Of a stretch of DNA of 64,000 nucleotides, positions 59,609 through 64,000 are shown piece by piece (position 1 is the stretch's first letter; each line of letters begins with the position of its first letter). Source of the DNA: Longimicrobium terrae (GTDB lineage Bacteria > Gemmatimonadota > Gemmatimonadetes > Longimicrobiales > Longimicrobiaceae). Both the position numbers and the translations under genes were made by a program. The notes under the pieces were generated by a model. It did no database searches, was not told the origin of the DNA, and worked only from the letters and a program-made list of their open reading frames with translations. Where the stretch lies: positions 124,001 to 188,000 of the forward strand of contig NZ_JACHIA010000006.1 in the NCBI RefSeq assembly GCF_014202995.1, read 5' to 3'.

Positions 59609-60528
59609 GCCTTGGGCGGCTCCGGCGCGCCGGTCTTGATGGCGTGCCCGCCAAACTGGTTGCGCAGCGCGGCAATCACCTGCGCGCCGTACGACTCGTC
59701 CTGCCGCGAGCGGAAGCGGGCCTGCAGCGCCAGGGTGATGACGGGCGCGGGGACGTCCAGTTCCATCGCCGTTTCCACCGTCCAGCGCCCCTCGCCGGAG
59801 TCCGCCACCCATCCGCGGATGTTTTCCAGCTTCTGTCCCTCCGTGGCGTACGCCCGCTCCAGCAGTTCCAGCAGCCAGGAGCGCACGACGCTGCCGTGGT
59901 TCCACAGCCCGGCGATCTTCTGAAGATCCAGATCCATCCCGCTCTTTTCCAGGATCTCGAACCCTTCGGCGTAGGCCTGCAGCAGGCCGTACTCGATGCC
60001 GTTGTGCACCATCTTGGTGAAGTGGCCGGCGCCGCTGGGCCCCACGTGCAGGTAGCCGTCCTGCGGGGCCAGGGTGCGGAAGGCAGGCTCGGCGACACCC
60101 ACGGACTGCGGCGTGCCGCCCACCATGAGGCAGTAGCCGTTTTCCAGCCCCCACACGCCACCGCTCGTTCCCGCGTCCACGAAGCCGATACCGCGCGCGT
60201 CCAGTTCCGCGGCGCGGCGCTGGCTGTCCTTGTAGTTGCTGTTGCCGCCGTCGATGAGGACGTCGCCGGGCGCGCCGCGGTCGGCCAGGTCGCTCAGCAC
60301 CTGCTCCGTCGGGTGACCGGCGGGAACCATGACCCACACGGCGCGGGGCGCCGGCAGCTTCTGCATCAGTTCATCCAGCGACGCCGCGGGTTCGGCGCCG
60401 GCCAGCTGGGCCACCTGCGCCGTGACCGCCGGGTCGCGGTCGAACACCACGACTTCATGGCCGCCGCGGGTAAGCCGCTGCGCCATGTTTCCGCCCATCT
60501 TTCCCAGCCCTACCATGCCGATCCGCAT
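59605..60528 (-). CDS. gnd: 6-phosphogluconate dehydrogenase, decarboxylating (short form)
   Basis: This 307-residue enzyme converts 6-phosphogluconate to ribulose 5-phosphate with NAD(P)H production. It has the Rossmann motif MVGLGKMGGNMAQRL (5-19), DGGNSNYKDSQRRA, GTSGGVWGLENGYCLMVGG and the catalytic KMVHNGIEYG. The short length (about 300 rather than 470) is that of the NAD-preferring GndA/YqeC class. The 3' end overlaps zwf. The upstream region carries a 209-base palindrome. Confidence 0.94.
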   Translation of the reverse strand: MRIGMVGLGKMGGNMAQRLTRGGHEVVVFDRDPAVTAQVAQLAGAEPAASLDELMQKLPAPRAVWVMVPAGHPTEQVLSDLADRGAPGDVLIDGGNSNYKDSQRRAAELDARGIGFVDAGTSGGVWGLENGYCLMVGGTPQSVGVAEPAFRTLAPQDGYLHVGPSGAGHFTKMVHNGIEYGLLQAYAEGFEILEKSGMDLDLQKIAGLWNHGSVVRSWLLELLERAYATEGQKLENIRGWVADSGEGRWTVETAMELDVPAPVITLALQARFRSRQDESYGAQVIAALRNQFGGHAIKTGAPEPPKA

Positions 60529-60620
60529 CCGGTCCTCCCGCGCGTGTTCATGTCTGAGATCCAGAGAACGCGGCTCTGCAAAACCCGGCCCCGTGTGGTT
60601 GCGAACGCCGACAGGAACTG

Positions 60621-60829
60621 CCGTTTCACACGGAGGTCACGGAGGGAACACGGAGGGCACGGAGGAACAGCAACAGAAGATGATCACGCAGAGCAGCAGA
60701 GAAGCCGAGAAGGAACACCATCGTCTTTTTTCTTGTTGTTCTCTGCTCCTCTGCTGCTCTGCGTGAGGCTGTCTGTTGATTTTTCCTCCGTGACCTCCGT
60801 GCATCCTCCGTGACCTCCGTGTGAAACGG
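60621..60829. repeat. Long near-perfect palindrome (209 bp)
   Basis: The outer arms (CCGTTTCACACGGAGGTCAC on the left, at 60621) match the complement at the right end for about 25 bases. Inner arms of TCACGCAGAGCAGCAGAG match over 18 bases, around an asymmetric centre with TTTTTTC. It lies between gnd (60528) and the DUF4097-like gene (60908) and is related to the smaller element at 7291-7397. Confidence 0.85.
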
Positions 60830-60859
60830 CTGTTCTCAGCGCTGGCGGGTAAAGAAAAG

Positions 60860-60885
60860 CGAGGCGCCCCGCACGGAGCGCCTCG
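60860..60885 (-). terminator. Terminator after the DUF4097-like gene
   Basis: CGAGGCGC and GCGCCTCG form an 8-bp stem; TTTTCTTTACC follows on the minus strand, 23 bases past the stop at 60908. Confidence 0.75.
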
Positions 60886-60907
60886 CCGGATGTCGCCGAT
60901 CAGTGGA

Positions 60908-61720
60908 TCAGATTTCGGTGATGGTCACCGGGCCGTTGGTGGTGACGGTGCGGATCAGCGGGCCGCCGCCGTTCAGGTCCATGTCCACCGGGCGCGGCGG
61001 GCTCCACGGACGACGCTCGTCGCGCTGGCGCGGGCCCATGGACGCGGGAACGCGGATGGGTCCGTGCGTGGTGCTGGCCCGCACGTGAGCGCCGTAGCCG
61101 CGCGGAATGCGCACGTTTACCGGGCCGTTGGTGGTTTCCACGTCCAGCCCGCCACCGCTCCACCGCTGTCCGGAAAGGGTCACGTTCACCGGCCCGTTGC
61201 TGGTGCGGCCATTCACGTCTCCCGACACGTTCGTCAGTCCGATGGGCCCGTTGGTGGTGCGTAGCCGCATGGTGCCGGCCACACCCTCCACGCTGATCGG
61301 TCCGTTCATCGTCTGCACCGTCAGGCCGGTGCGGGCCGGAACCAGGATCTCGTAGCTCACGCCCCAGTTCAGGTTTCCGCGCTGCGCCGGCCCCGTGGTG
61401 GTGATGCGCGAGCCCGCCGCGTTCACCCGGATGCCCCGCGCCATCTCCCGCGCGGCCTGGTCCGTCGGCGCCACCGTACGCACCTCCGCGCGGACGCGGA
61501 TCTCGCGCCCCTCGTACGCGCGCACCGTCACCCCGCCGTTGGTTCCCGCGTCCACGCTAAGCGCGCCGGTGGCGGCAAGGGTGCTTTCGCGGATTTCGCA
61601 GAAGGTGGCGCGGTCGCCGCCGCGTCCCCACGAGCGGCACCCGTCGGGCGGCTGGGTGTGGGCGGGCGCGGCAAACGCCAGAACGGCGGCAAGCGGAAGA
61701 AGGCGGGCGGCGCTGCGCAT
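60908..61720 (-). CDS. Secreted DUF4097-like beta-helix protein
   Basis: This 270-residue exported protein has a signal peptide (LLPLAAVLAFAAPAHTQ) and a parallel beta-helix-like body. It is built from a repeated short turn TNGPI/TNGPV (QTMNGPISVEGV, RTTNGPIGLTNV, RTSNGPVNVTLS, ETTNGPVNVRIP, TTHGPIRVP, TTNGPVTITE). DUF4097 domains have this architecture and are usually surface or periplasmic; their function is unknown. The mature N-terminus CRSWGRGGDRATFCEIRE has two Cys that could pair. The gene is separated from gnd by the palindrome and from tal by 530 bases. Confidence 0.85.
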   Translation of the reverse strand: MRSAARLLPLAAVLAFAAPAHTQPPDGCRSWGRGGDRATFCEIRESTLAATGALSVDAGTNGGVTVRAYEGREIRVRAEVRTVAPTDQAAREMARGIRVNAAGSRITTTGPAQRGNLNWGVSYEILVPARTGLTVQTMNGPISVEGVAGTMRLRTTNGPIGLTNVSGDVNGRTSNGPVNVTLSGQRWSGGGLDVETTNGPVNVRIPRGYGAHVRASTTHGPIRVPASMGPRQRDERRPWSPPRPVDMDLNGGGPLIRTVTTNGPVTITEI

Positions 61721-62195
61721 GAGTCGGCTCCGGGAGCGAGTCTGGGTGGGGCACGGCGTCCGCCGCGCTCAACACGTCCTCTGATGGGCCCCGCGCCGGA
61801 AAGGTTTGAAGCACGAAAGCGCAACGGACCGTCCCCGATCCGGGGGCGGTCCGTTCACGACGGCGGATGAGGCCGGTGGAGCCGAGCGGCTGTGGCGCGT
61901 AACGGTCTTAAGAAGCAACCATCAAGGGTGCAGCACATTGAAGCCGTCGTAGAAAGCCAGCTTCCGTTCGCGCCATCAGCCGATCACGACGAGCGGCGCA
62001 TGCCCGTCTGATACGTATCCTGTAGCAACCGGCGGACCATTGTACCCGGCGCGCATCCATCCATCCAACTCCATTCCCACCAAACAGTTATCAAGATTTT
62101 TGACGAGGCAGTCACAATGTGTGTTGAGACACGCGGGGTACATTTTGCGACACGGACGTCGCAGAATGCTGCCGCAAGTGGACGCCGGATGCGAC
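61721..62195. other. Gene-free stretch between the DUF4097-like gene and tal
   Basis: I see no supported gene. About 62060-62150 is noticeably AT-richer (CAGTTATCAAGATTTTTGAC). A short inverted repeat is at 61830-61860 (GGACCGTCCCC ... GGGGGCGGTCC). The leader of the DUF4097-like gene lies at its left end. Confidence 0.55.
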
Positions 62196-62230
62196 AGCGC
62201 CCCGGTCCCTGAGAACGGGACCGGGGCGCT
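62196..62230. terminator. Hairpin terminator after tal
   Basis: AGCGCCCCGGTCCC and GGGACCGGGGCGCT form a perfect 14-bp stem with a 7-base loop, 23 bases after the tal stop. There is no T-tract on the minus strand. Confidence 0.72.
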
Positions 62231-62253
62231 TCCGTCCAAGGAGACGCGGAGGA

Positions 62254-63423
62254 TCAGGCGCGCTGGGCCACGCGCGCCAGCTTGCCGCCCACGGACTCGA
62301 TCATCTCGCGGAAGGACTTGGTGAACTTGTCCACGCCCTCGCGCTGAAGCTGGTCCGTCACCGCGTCCAGGTCGATCCCCGCCGCCGCCAGCGCGGCCAG
62401 GTCGGCGCGGGCGCCTTCCACTCCCTGGTCCACCGTGCTGCGCGCGATGCCGTGGTCGCCAAAGGCTTCCACCGTCGCCAGCGGCATGGTGTTCACCGTG
62501 TCGCGCCCGATCAGCTCCTCGACGTAGATGACGTCGCGGTAGTCCGGGTTCTTGGTGCTGGTGCTGGCCCACAGCGGCCGCTGCACCTGCGCGCCCGCCG
62601 CGGCAAGCCGCTCCCACCGCTCGCCGCTGAACACGTCCAGGAAGCGCGCGTACGCCAGCTTGGCGTTGGCGATGGCCGCCTTGCCCTGCAGCGCCAGAAG
62701 CCCGTCGCGCTTCGCGGAATCGCCCTCCGCCATCTTGGCCAGCTGCCCGTCGATGGCGGAATCCACGCGGGACACGAAGAACGACGCTACCGAAGCCACG
62801 CGGTCCAGCGGCTGCCCGGCCGCGTGACGCTGCTCCAGCCCGGCCAGGTACGCCTCCATCACCTTTTCGTGGTTGGCCACGGAGAACAGGAGCGTGACGT
62901 TCACGTTGAAGCCGTCCGCGATCAGCTGCTGGATCACGGGCAGGCCGGCGTCCGTCCCCGGCACCTTGATCATCAGGTTCGGCCGGTCGACGGCCTTCCA
63001 CAGGCGGCGCGCCTCATCCAGCGTGCCGGCCGTGTCGTGCGCCAGCTCGGGCGACACCTCGAGCGAGACGAAGCCGTCCGATCCGTCCGACTTGTCGTAC
63101 ACTTCGCGGAACAGGTCGCAGGCGTTACGGATGTCCTCCACCGCCAGCGCCTCGTACGCGTCGCTCCCCTTTGCCCCATTGCCGGCGAGCACGGCCAGCG
63201 CGTCGTCGTAGTCGTCGCTGTCCCCCATCGCCTGCTCAAAGATGGAGGGATTGCTGGTGATGCCGCGCAGGTCGTACTTGCGGATCATCTCCTTGAGCTC
63301 GCCGTTGACCAGAATGCCGCGGCGGATGTAGTCCAGCCACACGCTCTGTCCCAGCTTGTGCAGCTCGTGAAGGGGATTGCCCTCGCCCTCCACGGCGTCG
63401 GTCGGGTGCTTGGTATCGGCCAT
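62254..63423 (-). CDS. tal: Transaldolase
   Basis: This 389-residue enzyme transfers dihydroxyacetone units in the non-oxidative pentose phosphate pathway. The Schiff-base Lys is K153 in NLMIKVPGTDAG. ITSNPSIFEQAM, NVTLLFSV and LWASTSTKNPDYRD are family hallmarks of the longer Tal class (about 360-390 residues, as in actinobacteria and cyanobacteria). It has no fused glucose-6-phosphate isomerase domain. The start ATG at 63423 is followed by ADTKHPTDAVEGEGN. The gene is 90 bases downstream of tkt on the same strand, with the octamer tract between. Confidence 0.95.
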   Translation of the reverse strand: MADTKHPTDAVEGEGNPLHELHKLGQSVWLDYIRRGILVNGELKEMIRKYDLRGITSNPSIFEQAMGDSDDYDDALAVLAGNGAKGSDAYEALAVEDIRNACDLFREVYDKSDGSDGFVSLEVSPELAHDTAGTLDEARRLWKAVDRPNLMIKVPGTDAGLPVIQQLIADGFNVNVTLLFSVANHEKVMEAYLAGLEQRHAAGQPLDRVASVASFFVSRVDSAIDGQLAKMAEGDSAKRDGLLALQGKAAIANAKLAYARFLDVFSGERWERLAAAGAQVQRPLWASTSTKNPDYRDVIYVEELIGRDTVNTMPLATVEAFGDHGIARSTVDQGVEGARADLAALAAAGIDLDAVTDQLQREGVDKFTKSFREMIESVGGKLARVAQRA

Positions 63424-63436
63424 CGTCAGTCTCCAG

Positions 63437-63520
63437 AGAATAAGTGCGTAAGTGCGGTGTGCGTCGGTGCGTGAGTGCGAGGGAGTTCACCCCGCACTCA
63501 CGCACCCGGCACTCACGCAC
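63437..63520. repeat. GTGCGTGAGTGC inverted octamer tract between tkt and tal
   Basis: Direct repeats of GTGCGTAAGTGC/GTGCGTGAGTGCG are followed by inverted copies (CGCACTCACGCAC). A 13-bp stem can form at 63468-63507. It begins in the tkt stop region and may be a tkt terminator or an intercistronic stem. Confidence 0.8.
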
Positions 63521-64000
63521 TCTTTTCGTCCGTTCCATGCGCCGTGGGGCCGGCGTCGTCGCCCGCCGCGCCCGCGTCGCCGTCGCCGATCCCCAGCAGC
63601 TTCTTGGCCTTGGCGGCCACGTTCTCGGCGCTGAATCCCAGCTCCTTGAACACGCGCGTCGCCGGCGCCGACGCGCCGAAGTGGCTGATGCCGATCACTT
63701 CGCCCTCGCCCACCCACCGGTGCCAGCCCATGGGGTGCGCCGCTTCCACCGCCACGCGCGCCCGCACCTCCGGCGGCAGAATGCGGTCGCGGTACTCCTG
63801 GTCCTGCTGCGCGAACAGAGCCCAGCTGGGCATGCTGACGACGCGCGCCTGGATGCCCTCCGCCGCCAGCAGCTTCTGCCCCTCCAGCGCCAGCGACAGC
63901 TCGGAGCCGCTGCCGATGAGGATCACCTGCGGCGTCGCGCCGCCCTCCGCGTCGGCCAGGATGTACGCCCCGTGGCGAAGGCCCGCCGCGGCGCCCAGCG
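63513..64000 (-). CDS. tkt: Transketolase, C-terminal part (5' end outside window)
   Basis: This is the C-terminal 162 residues of transketolase, the thiamine-diphosphate enzyme that swaps two-carbon units; the rest lies past base 64000. The visible part has ILIGSGSELSLALEGQKLLA, ARVVSMPSWALFAQQDQEYR, RVAVEAAHPMGWHRWVG and ISHFGASAPATRVFKELGFS, all features of the C-terminal domain. An acidic/Ala tail (GDGDAGAAGDDAGPTAHGTD) is extra to the family. With tal downstream it forms a tkt-tal unit. Confidence 0.95.
   Translation of the reverse strand, partial: LGAAAGLRHGAYILADAEGGATPQVILIGSGSELSLALEGQKLLAAEGIQARVVSMPSWALFAQQDQEYRDRILPPEVRARVAVEAAHPMGWHRWVGEGEVIGISHFGASAPATRVFKELGFSAENVAAKAKKLLGIGDGDAGAAGDDAGPTAHGTDEKSA

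Noticed and set aside
1-64000. tRNA or rRNA genes
   Set aside because: No cloverleaf-like segment with the usual T-arm sequence, and no rRNA-like stretch, was found on reading both strands; a tRNA scan would be needed to be certain.

Overview
The window comes from a very GC-rich bacterium with long tracts of protein-coding DNA, outer-membrane-type proteins, lipoproteins, a retraction-type PilT ATPase and a Cys-rich peptide whose leader resembles lanthipeptide leaders. This mix suggests a Gram-negative environmental bacterium, possibly of the Longimicrobium/Gemmatimonadota kind. The taxon is an inference from gene content and composition; no rRNA, tRNA or CRISPR array was found to anchor it.

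Layout. 1-7.3 kb: serine hydrolase (cut by the left edge), Hsp33, a HxlR regulator divergent from an ABM-fold protein, a peroxiredoxin, two small acidic or charged proteins, PilT, and a GDP-fucose-synthase-like epimerase. 7.4-20.2 kb: an M28 peptidase lipoprotein, a single-domain response regulator, small membrane proteins, an MFS transporter, a PAP2 phosphatase, a small outer-membrane barrel, an orphan Cys-rich RiPP-like precursor, an M20 peptidase, a lipoprotein, an alpha/beta hydrolase and a LiaF-like protein. 20.8-24.5 kb: a small TM/coiled-coil protein, the msrPQ pair (periplasmic methionine sulfoxide repair) and an FAD oxidoreductase. 24.5-30.1 kb: a complete type I restriction-modification operon (hsdR-hsdM-hsdS). 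30.6-38.6 kb: glgX-treZ divergent from treY, which together convert glycogen-type glucan to trehalose; glgB lies at 52-54 kb. 39-48 kb: an Rhs/YD-repeat polymorphic toxin of 1526 residues with a small membrane immunity candidate, followed by a displaced second C-terminal tip cassette with its own membrane immunity candidate. 48-54 kb: small membrane proteins, an ECF sigma/anti-sigma pair, a Lys/Ala-rich protein and glgB. 54.6-64 kb: oxidative and non-oxidative pentose phosphate genes (pgl, zwf, gnd, tal, tkt) interleaved with a stand-alone Clp N-domain protein, a multicopper oxidase and a DUF4097-like protein. The trehalose, glycogen and pentose phosphate genes form a loose carbohydrate-storage and NADPH region.

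The intergenic space is dominated by dispersed repeats. A composite element, with sub-blocks I call D-A-B-C, occurs six times in either orientation, about one per 10 kb. In one copy, block D is interrupted by a ~131-bp AT-richer MITE-like insertion with inverted ends and an apparent 11-bp target duplication. Other families are long near-perfect palindromes near 7.3 and 60.7 kb, an inverted pair near 9.4 kb and octamer tracts near the pentose phosphate genes.

The best candidates for undescribed biology are the Cys-rich precursor (nine cysteines at an exact period of four), the Rhs locus with its frameshifted silent tip cassette, and the D-A-B-C repeat family. All coordinates, starts and functions were read by eye from the sequence; no database search was run.
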